A stretch of 64,000 bases of DNA from Propioniciclava sp. MC1595 (GTDB lineage Bacteria; Actinomycetota; Actinomycetes; Propionibacteriales; Propionibacteriaceae). Location of the stretch: assembly GCF_017569205.1 (NCBI RefSeq), contig NZ_CP071870.1:3100001-3164000 (forward strand), given 5' to 3'. Within the stretch, counting starts at the first letter, position 1. Every line of letters starts with the position of its first letter. Positions 17,578 through 26,169 of this stretch are shown here, in pieces. Position numbers and translations under genes: made by a program. The notes under the pieces are model-generated. The model was not told the origin of the DNA. It saw only the letters and a program-made list of their open reading frames with translations, and searched no databases.

Positions 17578-19062
17578 GTGACCGACTCCCGCCGCCTTGT
17601 CGACAAGCTCTGGGCCTACTGCGACGTCCTGCGCGACGACGGGGTGGGCGTGCTGGAGTACACCGAACAGCTGACGTACCTGCTGTTCCTCAAGATGGCC
17701 CACGAACGCGCGACCCGCCGCTTGGCGCCCGAGCGCATCCTGCCGGAGAAGTACGACTGGCAGCGCCTTCTGGACGCCTCGGGCATGGAACTCGAGGTGC
17801 TCTACACCCAGATGCTCCTCGACCTCGCCAAGGAGCCCGGCGTCGTCGGCACCATCTTCCGCAAGTCGCAGAACCGCATTCAGGACCCGGCGAAGCTGCA
17901 GCGCCTCGTCCACGACCTCATCGGCCAGGAGCACTGGACGGGCACGGGCACCGACATCACGGGGGACGCGTACGAGTCCCTGTTGGCCAAGGGGGCCTCC
18001 GACAAGGGGTCGGGGGCGGGCCAGTACTTCACCCCTCGCCCGCTCATCCAGGCGATGGTCGACGTCATCGACCCGACGGTGGCCGACAGCGTGGTGGACC
18101 CCGCCTGCGGAACCGGCGGGTTCCTGCTCGTGGCCCACGAGCACGCGGCTCGCGATGCGGCGTCCATGACCCCCACCCAACGCGACAAACTGCGCGACGA
18201 CTTCGTCCACGGCTACGAACTCGTCGACGGCACCGCTCGCCTGGCGGCCATGAATCTGCTGCTGCACGGCATCGGCACCTATTCGGGCGAGGCACAGATC
18301 GATGTGCGTGATTCCCTGACCGCCGACCCCGGACGCCGTTGGTCGGTCGTCCTCTCCAACCCGCCCTTCGGCCGCAAGTCGTCGCTCGCCACCATCGGTG
18401 CCGACGGACGCGAGTCCCGAGAGGACGCGGCGATCGAGCGGCAGGACTTCGCCGCCTCGACGTCGAACAAGCAGCTCAACTTCCTGCAGCACATCATGAC
18501 GATCCTCGACACCGACGGGCGGGCCGCCGTGGTGCTGCCCGACAACGTGTTGTTCGAGGGGGGAGCGGGCGAGACAATCCGCCGCAAACTGCTGGCTGAC
18601 TTCGACCTGCACACCATGCTGCGGTTGCCCACAGGGTTGTTCTACGCCCAGGGCGTCAAGGCGAACGTGTTGTTCTTCGACAAGCGACAGGCACGGCCCG
18701 GTGAGCCGTGGACCGACAAGCTGTGGGTCTACGACCTGCGCACCAACAAGCACTTCACCCTGAAGCAGAATCCGCTGCGTCGAGCTGATCTCGATGACTT
18801 CGTGACCTGTTACGCGCCTGGCCGGTCGCGGCTGACACGCGTTGAGTCGGAGCGATTCCGTGCTTTCACCTACGACGAACTGGTCGCCCGGGACAAGGCG
18901 AACCTCGACATCACGTGGCTGAAGGACGACTCCCTGACCGACCTCGACAGCCTGCCCTCACCCGACGTCATCGCTCGCGAGATCGTCGAGGACCTCACAG
19001 CTGCCTTGGCCGAGTTCGAGGCCGTCACCGCTTCGCTGGAAGCTCAACTGAACAGGAACTGA
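17578..19062 (+). CDS. hsdM: Type I restriction-modification methyltransferase subunit M
   Basis: A 494-aa N6-adenine methyltransferase. The helical N-terminal HsdM_N domain (about 1-130) precedes the SAM-binding catalytic domain: motif I DPACGTGGFLL at about 174-184 and motif IV NPPF at about 261-264. The C-terminal part (YDLRTNKHFTLKQNPLR onward) binds HsdS. It starts with GTG after its own leaderless -10 box. It lies 4 kb from hsdS, with the ImmA/DUF4411 pair, the broken mrr and the 158-aa gene between, an unusual order since hsdM normally precedes hsdS directly. Confidence 0.94.
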   Translation: MTDSRRLVDKLWAYCDVLRDDGVGVLEYTEQLTYLLFLKMAHERATRRLAPERILPEKYDWQRLLDASGMELEVLYTQMLLDLAKEPGVVGTIFRKSQNRIQDPAKLQRLVHDLIGQEHWTGTGTDITGDAYESLLAKGASDKGSGAGQYFTPRPLIQAMVDVIDPTVADSVVDPACGTGGFLLVAHEHAARDAASMTPTQRDKLRDDFVHGYELVDGTARLAAMNLLLHGIGTYSGEAQIDVRDSLTADPGRRWSVVLSNPPFGRKSSLATIGADGRESREDAAIERQDFAASTSNKQLNFLQHIMTILDTDGRAAVVLPDNVLFEGGAGETIRRKLLADFDLHTMLRLPTGLFYAQGVKANVLFFDKRQARPGEPWTDKLWVYDLRTNKHFTLKQNPLRRADLDDFVTCYAPGRSRLTRVESERFRAFTYDELVARDKANLDITWLKDDSLTDLDSLPSPDVIAREIVEDLTAALAEFEAVTASLEAQLNRN

Positions 19063-19064
19063 CC

Positions 19065-19544
19065 ATGCCCATCACCGACACCGACCGCACGTTCCTGACC
19101 CGAGCCGTCGACCTCGCCGAGCAGGCACTCAAGGCAGGCGACGAACCGTTCGGGTCGGTCCTGGTCTCAGCCACGGGCGAGACCCTGTTCGAGGACCACA
19201 ACCATGTCGCCGGCGGCGACCACACCCAGCACCCGGAGTTCGCGATCGCCCGCTGGGCCGCCGCCCACCTGACCCCCTACGAGCGCGCAGAAGCCACCGT
19301 CTACACCTCCGGCGAGCATTGCACGATGTGCGCCGCCGCGCACGGCTGGGTCGGGCTGGGCCGCATCGTCTACGCGTCCTCGTCCGAGCAGCTGGGAGAG
19401 TGGCTGACCGACCTCGGGTTCCCGCCTGCACCCGTGGCCACCCTCCCCATCACGACGATCGTCCCCCAAGCCCACGTCGACGGCCCCGACCCCGACCTCG
19501 CCCGGCGGGTCAGGGAACTGCACGAGCGGCGTCCGCGCCCCTGA
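19065..19544 (+). CDS. Nucleoside/guanine-type deaminase, cytidine deaminase fold
   Basis: A 159-aa zinc deaminase of the CMP/dCMP/guanine deaminase group. The substrate/zinc motif HPEFAIARWAA (H-x-E-like, with HTQHPEF) and the second zinc motif GEHCTMCAAA (PCxxC-type with two Cys) are present. Members of this group deaminate guanine, cytosine or related bases; the substrate cannot be told from the sequence. The ATG lies 2 nt after the hsdM stop, so it is probably read from the hsdM transcript, although it looks like a normal housekeeping gene at the island edge. Confidence 0.85.
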   Translation: MPITDTDRTFLTRAVDLAEQALKAGDEPFGSVLVSATGETLFEDHNHVAGGDHTQHPEFAIARWAAAHLTPYERAEATVYTSGEHCTMCAAAHGWVGLGRIVYASSSEQLGEWLTDLGFPPAPVATLPITTIVPQAHVDGPDPDLARRVRELHERRPRP

Positions 19545-19560
19545 CCCCTGTACGCCGAAT

Positions 19561-19604
19561 GCGGCCTGCCGGACGCACGCCATGGCGCACGAACGACAGG
19601 CCGC
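19561..19604. terminator. Probable convergent terminator
   Basis: GCGGCCTG (19561-19568) pairs with CAGGCCGC (19597-19604) between the convergent deaminase and dehydrogenase genes. The loop is long (28 nt) and partly self-complementary. No clear T-run. Confidence 0.4.
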
Positions 19605-19628
19605 AAACGGCGGACACTCAACTCAGGG

Positions 19629-20675
19629 TCAGGGCTCGACGGTCACCTTGATGGCCTCGCCCTTGGCGACGATGTCGAACGCGTCGAGCACGTTCTCCAG
19701 CGGCACGTGGCGCGTAATCAGGTCCTTGACCGGGATCTGACCGGTGGAGATGTACTCCAGCGCGCGCTTGTGGTGGGCCGGGGCCGACCCGTTGGCGCCG
19801 TGGATGTGCAGCTGGCGGTAGTGCACCAGGTTGCTGTCGCACTCGATCATCGGGTTGGTCTTGGGCAGGCCGCCGAAGAACGAGATCCGGCCGTTGCGGG
19901 CCGCCATGTTGATGGCCTGCTCCTGGTTGATGTTGGCCGGGGTGGCGGTGATGATCACGTCGGCGCCGCGACCGTCGGTGAGCCGCATGACCTCCTCGAC
20001 GACGTTGACCGACGAGGCGTCGATGGTCAGGTCGGGGTGGACCGCCTCGGCCGACATGGCCAGTCGCTCGGCGTTGATGTCGACGAGCACGATGGTGCCG
20101 GCCTTGTGGACGCCGCGGGCGATGCGGATGTGCATGCACCCGATCGGGCCGGCGCCGAAGACGACGACGAAGTCGCCCTCCTCGATGCCGAGCTGCTCCT
20201 GGGCGTTGATCGCGCAGGCGAACGGCTCGGCGGCCGAGGCCTCGTCGTAGCCGACGCCGTCAGGGATGCGGTTGAGGCCGTCGACCTTCAGCACCTCCTT
20301 CGGCACGATCATGTACTCGGCGAAGCCGCCGTCGTACTGGTAGCCGACCGAGGTCTGGTTGGCGCAGACCTCCATCCAGCCCTTGTTGCACTCGTGGCAG
20401 TCGCCGCACGGCACGGCCGCGATCACCTGGACGCGGTCGCCGACGGCAAACCCACCCAGCGCGTCCGCGCCGACCTCGACGACCTCGCCGGCCACCTCGT
20501 GGCCCATGGTCGTGACGCGGGTGATGTTGACGTGTCCGTTGTTGCGGATCTTCACGTCGGTGCCACAGGTCGAGCAGTTCTTGACCTTGATCTTGACCTC
20601 GTCCGGCCCGCAGACCGGCTCGGGGACGTCTTCCAGCCGCACATCGCCGGGCGCGTAGAAACGGAGTGCCTTCAT
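19629..20675 (-). CDS. Zinc-dependent medium-chain dehydrogenase (alditol or alditol-phosphate)
   Basis: A 348-aa zinc MDR dehydrogenase. Catalytic-zinc residues include Cys37 in CSTCGTD and the GHEVAGEVVEVG region; the structural-zinc cysteines are in PCGDCHECNKGWMEVC; the Rossmann fold begins VVFGAGPIGCMH. It follows the mannitol-type PTS gene by 4 bp and is surely cotranscribed. GatD-type relatives oxidise hexitol phosphates delivered by a PTS, so a hexitol phosphate is the likeliest substrate; plain polyol dehydrogenase activity is the alternative. The ATG at 20675 gives the conserved MKALRFYAPGDVRLEDV start; the upstream extension is rejected. Confidence 0.85.
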   Translation of the reverse strand: MKALRFYAPGDVRLEDVPEPVCGPDEVKIKVKNCSTCGTDVKIRNNGHVNITRVTTMGHEVAGEVVEVGADALGGFAVGDRVQVIAAVPCGDCHECNKGWMEVCANQTSVGYQYDGGFAEYMIVPKEVLKVDGLNRIPDGVGYDEASAAEPFACAINAQEQLGIEEGDFVVVFGAGPIGCMHIRIARGVHKAGTIVLVDINAERLAMSAEAVHPDLTIDASSVNVVEEVMRLTDGRGADVIITATPANINQEQAINMAARNGRISFFGGLPKTNPMIECDSNLVHYRQLHIHGANGSAPAHHKRALEYISTGQIPVKDLITRHVPLENVLDAFDIVAKGEAIKVTVEP

Positions 20676-20679
20676 GTCA

Positions 20680-22761
20680 TCAATCCTCTTCCGGTGCCAG
20701 CAGGTCCAGCACCTCGTCAACACTGGTGGTCGTCCGCAGCCGCTCGGCCTTGGACTTGTCGGCGAGCACCGTCGCGAGGGCGCTCAGGATGCCCACGTGC
20801 TCGTCGGAGTTCGATGCGATCGGGATCGCGACATAAGCAGTCTTGCCGTTCCAGTCGACCCCACCGGGGAACTGCAGGAACCCGAGCGCCGCACGCTTGA
20901 TGTGGCCACGGCTCTCGTTGGTGCCGTGCGGGATCGCCACGCCGTTGCCCATGAACGTCGACACCTGGGTCTCGCGCTCGAGCATGCCGTCAATGTAGCC
21001 CTCATCGGCCGCTCCGATGGCGACCAGGGTCTGGCCGGCCATCCGGATCGCGTCCTCCTTGTCAGCGGCGATCAGACCCAGGCGCACGGCCTCGCGCGGC
21101 AGCACGTTCGGGTCGAGCGCCTTCTTCTTGCGCTTCGGCTTCGCGGGGGCGTCGGACGCCGTGGGCGCGTTGGCGGCCTTGACGGCCTCCACGACCTCGT
21201 CGTAGACGGGGCTGCCCATGAAGTTGTCGACGGTGTACAGGGCGGCCGACGGCACGAGGGGGGCGGCCCGGGCGGCCAGGTCCTTGTGGGTGACGATGAT
21301 GTCGTAGGAGTCGGTCAGGTTCGCGATGGCCTGGTTGACCACCTTGACGTCGCTGAACCCGGCGTCCTGGATCTTCTTGCGGAGCACCGAGGCACCCATC
21401 GCCGAGGAGCCCATGCCGGCGTCGCAGGCGAACACGACGTTGCGGACCGGGCCGGAGAGCGCGGCGGCGCCGGTGCCGGCGAGGGTGGAGGAGACGGAGG
21501 ACTTCTTGCCCTTCATCGACTCCATCGAGGCGGTGGCGGCGCCGAGGTCGCCCTCACCCTTGTCCTTCGACAGGCGCAGCAGCAGGGCGCCGACGGCGAA
21601 CGAGACCGCGGCCGCGACGATCCAGGAGATGGTGACGCCCACGATGCCCTGCGGGGTGATCGACGCGTAGACCGCGATGATCGAGCCCGGGGCCGCCGGG
21701 GAGCGCAGGCCGCCGTTGAACAGCACGTTCATCAGGACGCCGCTGGCTCCACCGGCGATCGCGGCGATGATCATGACGGGCTTCATCAGCACGTACGGGA
21801 AGTAGATCTCGTGGATGCCACCGAGGAAGTGGATGATCGCGGCGCCGGGGGCCGAGGCCTTGGCCGCACCCTTCCCGAAGAGCATGAAGGCCAGCAGGAT
21901 GCCCAGGCCGGGGCCGGGGTTGGCCTCGAGCAGGAACAGGATCGACTGGCCGGTGGCCTGCGACTGGGCCAGGCCGAGCGGGGTCAGGACGCCGTGGTTG
22001 ATCGCGTTGTTGAGGAACAGGATCTTGGCCGGCTCGATGAGCACCGAGGTCAGCGGCAGCAGGCCGTTGTTCACGAGCACCTGCACGCCGGCGCCCATCG
22101 CGGTGCTGACACCGGTGACGACCGGGCTCAGGGCGAAGAAGCCGGCCACGGCCAGGATGGCGCCCCAGATGCCGGCGGAGAAGTTGTCGACGAGCATCTC
22201 GAAGCCGGGCTTGATCTTGCCGTCCCACAGGGCGTCGATCTTCTTCATCGTCCAGCCGCCGAGCGGGCCCATGATCATGGCGCCCATGAACATCGGGATC
22301 GAGGTACCGGCGATGACGCCCATGGTGGCGATCGCGCCGACCACGCCACCGCGGGGGCCACGCTCGTTGTAGACCATGCGGCCACCGGTGTAGCCGATCA
22401 GCAGCGGCAGCAGGTAGCTGATCATCGGGCCGACGATGCCGGTGTTGGCGACCTCCTCCCCGTCGACCATGCGAGTGCCCCAGCCTCCGAGCTGGGCGAC
22501 CCAGCTGTCGGCCGGGAGGGTGCCGCCGGCCGCGAGGTTCAGCCAGCCGGCTTCGATGAAGAGCGAGGTGATGAGGCCCCAGGCGATGAACGCGCCGATG
22601 TTGGGCATGACCATGTTCGACAGGAAGGTGCCGAACTTCTGGACCTGGGCCCGTGCGCCGGGGCCCTTCGGCGTGTCGACGCGAGGTTCAGTGAGCGTCC
22701 TGCCGTCCTCCGTGGGTAAACCGGCCGCTGCGGTGCGCCCGGGGTGGACGACTCCGTCCAC
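20680..22761 (-). CDS. mtlA: PTS mannitol-type transporter, subunit IICBA
   Basis: A 693-aa permease with all three PTS domains. IIC (about 40-400) has the mannitol-family features GGIHEIYFPYVLMKP and FLNNAINHG; IIB (about 445-545) has the phospho-cysteine in FACDAGMGSSAMG; IIA (about 555-690) has the phospho-histidine in NGVAIPHGTNES. About 35 residues precede the first IIC helix, more than usual. No ATG fits, so the GTG at 22761 is chosen; a TTGACT/GACGCT promoter would make it leaderless. Substrate is mannitol or another hexitol. Phosphate comes from ptsI/ptsH 15-20 kb away. FruR-type half-sites in the promoter suggest shared control. Confidence 0.9.
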   Translation of the reverse strand: MDGVVHPGRTAAAGLPTEDGRTLTEPRVDTPKGPGARAQVQKFGTFLSNMVMPNIGAFIAWGLITSLFIEAGWLNLAAGGTLPADSWVAQLGGWGTRMVDGEEVANTGIVGPMISYLLPLLIGYTGGRMVYNERGPRGGVVGAIATMGVIAGTSIPMFMGAMIMGPLGGWTMKKIDALWDGKIKPGFEMLVDNFSAGIWGAILAVAGFFALSPVVTGVSTAMGAGVQVLVNNGLLPLTSVLIEPAKILFLNNAINHGVLTPLGLAQSQATGQSILFLLEANPGPGLGILLAFMLFGKGAAKASAPGAAIIHFLGGIHEIYFPYVLMKPVMIIAAIAGGASGVLMNVLFNGGLRSPAAPGSIIAVYASITPQGIVGVTISWIVAAAVSFAVGALLLRLSKDKGEGDLGAATASMESMKGKKSSVSSTLAGTGAAALSGPVRNVVFACDAGMGSSAMGASVLRKKIQDAGFSDVKVVNQAIANLTDSYDIIVTHKDLAARAAPLVPSAALYTVDNFMGSPVYDEVVEAVKAANAPTASDAPAKPKRKKKALDPNVLPREAVRLGLIAADKEDAIRMAGQTLVAIGAADEGYIDGMLERETQVSTFMGNGVAIPHGTNESRGHIKRAALGFLQFPGGVDWNGKTAYVAIPIASNSDEHVGILSALATVLADKSKAERLRTTTSVDEVLDLLAPEED

Positions 22762-22769
22762 TGCGCACC

Positions 22770-22798
22770 AGCGTCAACCAAAACCCACATAGAGTCAA
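22770..22798 (-). promoter_or_regulatory. Candidate leaderless promoter of the mannitol-type PTS gene
   Basis: Minus strand TTGACT (22798-22793), 17-nt spacer, GACGCT (22775-22770), then 8 nt to the GTG start. The spacer contains TATGTGGGTTTTGG, close to the TTTATGTGGTTTCGG half-site upstream of fruK but in opposite orientation to the gene. The weak -10 makes this a tentative call. Confidence 0.4.
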
Positions 22799-22848
22799 GA
22801 GGTTTCTTGGGACTTTGCGTTGTTTTACCTGCGCTTGCCCCGGACGTG

Positions 22849-22889
22849 CAGAACCCGCACCGCGGAGGGAGGATGCGGTGCGGGTTCTG
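22849..22889 (-). terminator. Strong intrinsic hairpin after the LuxR-type gene
   Basis: A perfect 15-bp stem (22849-22863 with 22875-22889, arms beginning CAGAACCCGCACCGC) and an 11-nt loop. An outer CCGGAC/GTCCGG pair extends it past a small bulge. It lies 35 bp beyond the stop of the minus-strand LuxR gene. Confidence 0.7.
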
Positions 22890-22924
22890 GTGTCCGGGGT
22901 GGCGTGCCCGGTGCGAGGGGTGGA

Positions 22925-23602
22925 TCAGGCGGCCGGACCGGGCAGTGCCAGCGTGTCCAGGCGCAGGCCGTGCTCGTGCACCCACTTCACGGCCTGGGAG
23001 CGGCGCTCGACGCAGATCTTGCGGTAGGCGCTGCGGATGTGCGACTTGATGGAGTTCGGGCTCAGGAAGAGTGTCTGCGCGATGGCCTCGTTGGTGAGGC
23101 CACGGCCGATCAGGCCGAGGACCTCGGTCTCGCGGGGGCTCAGGCCGGCGCGCTCGGCGGCCGTCCCCTCGTCGTCGGCGGGGTCCACGCCCCACGCGAC
23201 CACGACGTGCCCGCGGGAGATCCGGCGCAGCGCCTTGGCGAGGTCGTCACCGGAGAGGGCCTTGGACAGGCACCCGCGGACGCCCTGGCCCAGGGTCTGC
23301 TCGGCGGGGGCCCGGCGTGTGTCCCACGTGTAGACGACCAGCGCGCCGCGCCCCTGGGGCAGCGGGCCGGCATCCGGCTCGCCGTCGCGCTGCAACCACG
23401 GGTCGAACAGGAGCACGTCGGCAGTGCGCTCGGCCATGCCTCCGGCGCCCACGACCTCGATGTCGGGGTGCGCGCCCAGCAGCTGGCGCAGGCCCAGGGC
23501 CACGACCTCGCAGTCGTCGACGAGCGCCACCCGGACGGTCCGGCGCAGCGGCAGGACCGCACCGTGGGACCGGCTCTGGGTACGTGCACTTCCGTGGATC
23601 AT
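22925..23602 (-). CDS. LuxR/NarL-family response regulator
   Basis: A 225-aa regulator. The receiver-like domain (about 22-145) starts RVALVDDCEVVALGLRQLL and has a candidate phosphoacceptor Asp67 in VLLFDPWL and a Lys in GCLSKALS. The spacing and the non-canonical surroundings suggest it may be atypical. The C-terminal LuxR helix-turn-helix (about 158-220) has LSPRETEVLGLIGRGLTNEA and LSPNSIKSHIRSAYRKI. The ATG at 23602 is chosen for its GAGGAGG ribosome site. No histidine kinase is adjacent, so it is an orphan. It lies next to the divergent PTS gene and two AraC genes; targets unknown. Confidence 0.88.
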   Translation of the reverse strand: MIHGSARTQSRSHGAVLPLRRTVRVALVDDCEVVALGLRQLLGAHPDIEVVGAGGMAERTADVLLFDPWLQRDGEPDAGPLPQGRGALVVYTWDTRRAPAEQTLGQGVRGCLSKALSGDDLAKALRRISRGHVVVAWGVDPADDEGTAAERAGLSPRETEVLGLIGRGLTNEAIAQTLFLSPNSIKSHIRSAYRKICVERRSQAVKWVHEHGLRLDTLALPGPAA

Positions 23603-23730
23603 GTCGCCTCCTCGCAACGCGGCTCTGGTGTCACTCACCCCCGTGATGAGGACGTGCATCCAGCCTCACGCATGCACTGGGGGCGGCGATAGGACGCCGA
23701 ACGAACGGTCACACCGACGAGAACGAAGCC

Positions 23731-24678
23731 CTACGGCCGGCGGAGGGTGTCCCGGGGGGACTCCCCGAACAGGTCGCGGTACTGCGCACTGAGGCGCCCC
23801 ATCTGCTGGAAGCCCCACCGTGCCGCTGCGGCCGTCACGGTCGCGCCGTCGGCGGGATCGGCGTGACGAAGCTCCTGGTGCAGGCGCTGCAGTCGCACCC
23901 GCCGCACGTAGGCCATCGGGGTGGTGTCGAGGTGGCGGCGGAAGGCCAACTGGAGCGCGCGGGCGGTCACGTGGCTGGCCGCCGCGATGTCCTCGACGCC
24001 GATGTCGGCGGTCGGGTCGGCCTCGATGAACTCCACCGCCCGCTGCACGGTCTCGGAGGTGGAGCTCGCCTCCGACGGGACGCCCGCGCCCTCCTCACGG
24101 TCGAACAGGGCGATCAGGGTCGCGGCGAGCAGGCGCCCGGCCTGCGCCAGCACCAGCGGGCTCTCGCCGGCCACGTCGTCGGCCGTGGTCTTGGCCACGT
24201 ACGCGACGGCCTGGGCCCACACCTGTGCCGCCGAGGCGTCGAGGGGATCGACGCCCAGGTGGTCGAGGCGCTCCACGGAGGCCGCGTCCAGCCGGGCGAA
24301 GATCCGCGGGTCGACGCTGACCACCTCGAGGGTGGCGCAGGACAGGCGATGGACGTGGTGGCCCTGGGGTCGCGCCACCAGGCAGACGTCACCGGCGCCG
24401 AGCTCACGCGGGACGCCCTCGGTGGTACTGGTGAGCCGACCGGACAGAACGCGGGCAACCATCGGGTAACCGGGTGCGTCCACGGCGAGCTCCAGGGTGG
24501 AGGTGTGGCTCAGTCGATCGATCCGCACCCCACCCATGTCGATGCGGCGGTGCTTGTACTCGAACCCGTCCTCGTCGTCGGTGACGGCGAAGTGGTGGCT
24601 GGCGTACGCCTGCTCGATCTGTGCGCGGGCGCGCTCGGGGTCGCGCGTGTCGAACTCCGTGAGTTCCGGACGTCGCAT
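23731..24678 (-). CDS. AraC-family transcriptional regulator (first of a tandem pair)
   Basis: A 315-aa regulator. Residues about 15-190 form a cupin-like AraC_binding_2-type sensing domain (RIDRLSHTSTLELAVD, YPMVARVLSGRL). Residues about 210-312 form the double helix-turn-helix, with IGVEDIAAASHVTARALQLA and the FGESPRDTLRRP tail. It shares layout with the next gene, its upstream neighbour on the same strand, suggesting an old duplication. Effector and targets are not apparent; no catabolic gene is directly adjacent. Confidence 0.87.
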   Translation of the reverse strand: MRRPELTEFDTRDPERARAQIEQAYASHHFAVTDDEDGFEYKHRRIDMGGVRIDRLSHTSTLELAVDAPGYPMVARVLSGRLTSTTEGVPRELGAGDVCLVARPQGHHVHRLSCATLEVVSVDPRIFARLDAASVERLDHLGVDPLDASAAQVWAQAVAYVAKTTADDVAGESPLVLAQAGRLLAATLIALFDREEGAGVPSEASSTSETVQRAVEFIEADPTADIGVEDIAAASHVTARALQLAFRRHLDTTPMAYVRRVRLQRLHQELRHADPADGATVTAAAARWGFQQMGRLSAQYRDLFGESPRDTLRRP

Positions 24679-24776
24679 GTATCCCCCCGATCGACGTCAG
24701 GATACCCCGACGCAAGGTCGGTGTTCCATCTGTCGACCGGACTACTATTCCCAACTGACTAGGCGTGACGACGCCC

Positions 24777-25760
24777 TCAGCCTGACCCGAACGCCTCCGT
24801 GGGCGAGCAGCCGTACGTGGCCCGGAACTCGGCGGCGAACCGCCGCGGGTTGGGGAAGCCCCAGCGCCGGGCGATGTCGTCGATCCCCGTGGTCCCCTCG
24901 GGGTCCGCAGCGACCAGGTCGTCGTGGGCGCGCGCCAGGCGGGTGGCCCGGAGGAAGGCGGCCGGTGAGAGGCCGCGGCGACGCTGGAACGCCTGCTGGA
25001 GCGCGCGCACGCCCGTGCCCGCGGCGTCCGCGACCTCGTGGATGGAGATCGGGTCGGCCGCGTGCTGCTCCATGTACGCCTCGGCGCGGGTGACCGTGGC
25101 GAGGCTGACCCGCGCCGACCGCGTGCGCGGCACGGCGAGCGCCGTGTTGGGGAAGGCCTTGAGGGTGGTGAGCGCGGCCGACTCGACGAGCTGGTCGTTG
25201 ACCAGGGGGTGGGCCGCGGGGCTGCCGGACGCCGCGAGCGTGGCGAACACGTAGCGCAGCATGCCGACCCAGTGCCGGTGCCAGGCGGCCGAGACCGGCC
25301 GGACCCCGGTGAAGCGGAACCCGCCCGGCCGGCAGCCGGTGGTGCGCTCGGCCACCGCCGCCACCCGGTCGAACGGGATCGTGAGGAACATCTTCTCGAA
25401 ACCGCGGCAGTGCAGGGAGGTGGGGACGCCCACCGGGGTGAGCACCGAGTCGCCGGGGCGGACCTCGTGCTCCTCCCCCCACACGCTCAGCGTGCTGGTG
25501 CCCCGCACGGTGTGCAGGATCGTGAGGCCGGGTGCCGGGTCGACCACCCGGGACACCTCGAGGGAGGAGGACACGTGGTCGGCACGCAGCGGGCCCGCCG
25601 TCGCGGAGGTCAGCGAGAAGTGCGTCTCGCCCTCACCGCTGCAGGTGCACTGCGAGCCGAAGAGCTCCTCGACGAGCGCCGTCGCCCCGTCGCGGTCGTG
25701 TGCCTCGACGTGGCGGCGCTCGACGACCATGGCCTCAGCCGGCCGAACATACGTGCTCAT
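24777..25760 (-). CDS. AraC-family transcriptional regulator (second of a tandem pair)
   Basis: A 327-aa paralogue of the neighbouring AraC gene with the same layout: an N-terminal cupin-like sensing domain (SSLEVSRVVDPAPGLTILH, GDSVLTPVGVPTS) and a C-terminal double helix-turn-helix (ISIHEVADAAGTGVRALQQA, IDDIARRWGFPNPRRFAAEF, then YGCSPTEAFG). The conserved final motifs are intact in both copies. A Cys-rich start of the sensing domain (SQCTCSG) is absent from the other copy and could bear on sensing, but that is speculation. Confidence 0.87.
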   Translation of the reverse strand: MSTYVRPAEAMVVERRHVEAHDRDGATALVEELFGSQCTCSGEGETHFSLTSATAGPLRADHVSSSLEVSRVVDPAPGLTILHTVRGTSTLSVWGEEHEVRPGDSVLTPVGVPTSLHCRGFEKMFLTIPFDRVAAVAERTTGCRPGGFRFTGVRPVSAAWHRHWVGMLRYVFATLAASGSPAAHPLVNDQLVESAALTTLKAFPNTALAVPRTRSARVSLATVTRAEAYMEQHAADPISIHEVADAAGTGVRALQQAFQRRRGLSPAAFLRATRLARAHDDLVAADPEGTTGIDDIARRWGFPNPRRFAAEFRATYGCSPTEAFGSG

Positions 25761-25776
25761 CCCTCACCTCCTGACT

Positions 25777-26169
25777 TCATCCTCCCGCACCACCCACGAG
25801 GGCGCCGAGGCCGAAGGCGATGAGGCCCGCGGCGAGCGGGTTGCCCTGGGTCTGCCGACGGACCTGGCGGGGGGCGTCCTGCACGGCGTCCTTGGCATCC
25901 CCCACGGCGCCGGCGGCGGCCACGCGGGCGTCCTCCATGGCGCCGGCGGCCCGGTGCTGCACGTCACCGACGGCCCCGTCGTCCCACGGGTCGTGCGGGT
26001 CGCCGAAGATCCGGGTCTTGAGGTCGCGCGCCCCACCGGTCACCCTGTCCACCTGACGGCGGGCGATGTTGGCCGGGTTCGCCTGGTCGGCGAGCGCGTT
26101 CACGTTGTGGCTCAGGTCGGCGCGGGTGCGCTCGATGTCGCGACGGATGTCGTCCGGGTTGCTGGTCAT
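25777..26169 (-). CDS. DUF3618 membrane-associated protein
   Basis: A 130-aa protein of the DUF3618 type. The signature is the N-terminal DDIRRDIERTRADLSHNVNA, followed by an Ala-rich amphipathic helix and a C-terminal hydrophobic helix (LAAGLIAFGLGALVGG) that likely inserts in the membrane. It overlaps the preceding gene by 4 nt (ATGA) and ends a three-gene operon. Such clusters are common in actinobacteria and linked by context to envelope stress; no biochemical role is established. Confidence 0.85.
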   Translation of the reverse strand: MTSNPDDIRRDIERTRADLSHNVNALADQANPANIARRQVDRVTGGARDLKTRIFGDPHDPWDDGAVGDVQHRAAGAMEDARVAAAGAVGDAKDAVQDAPRQVRRQTQGNPLAAGLIAFGLGALVGGAGG

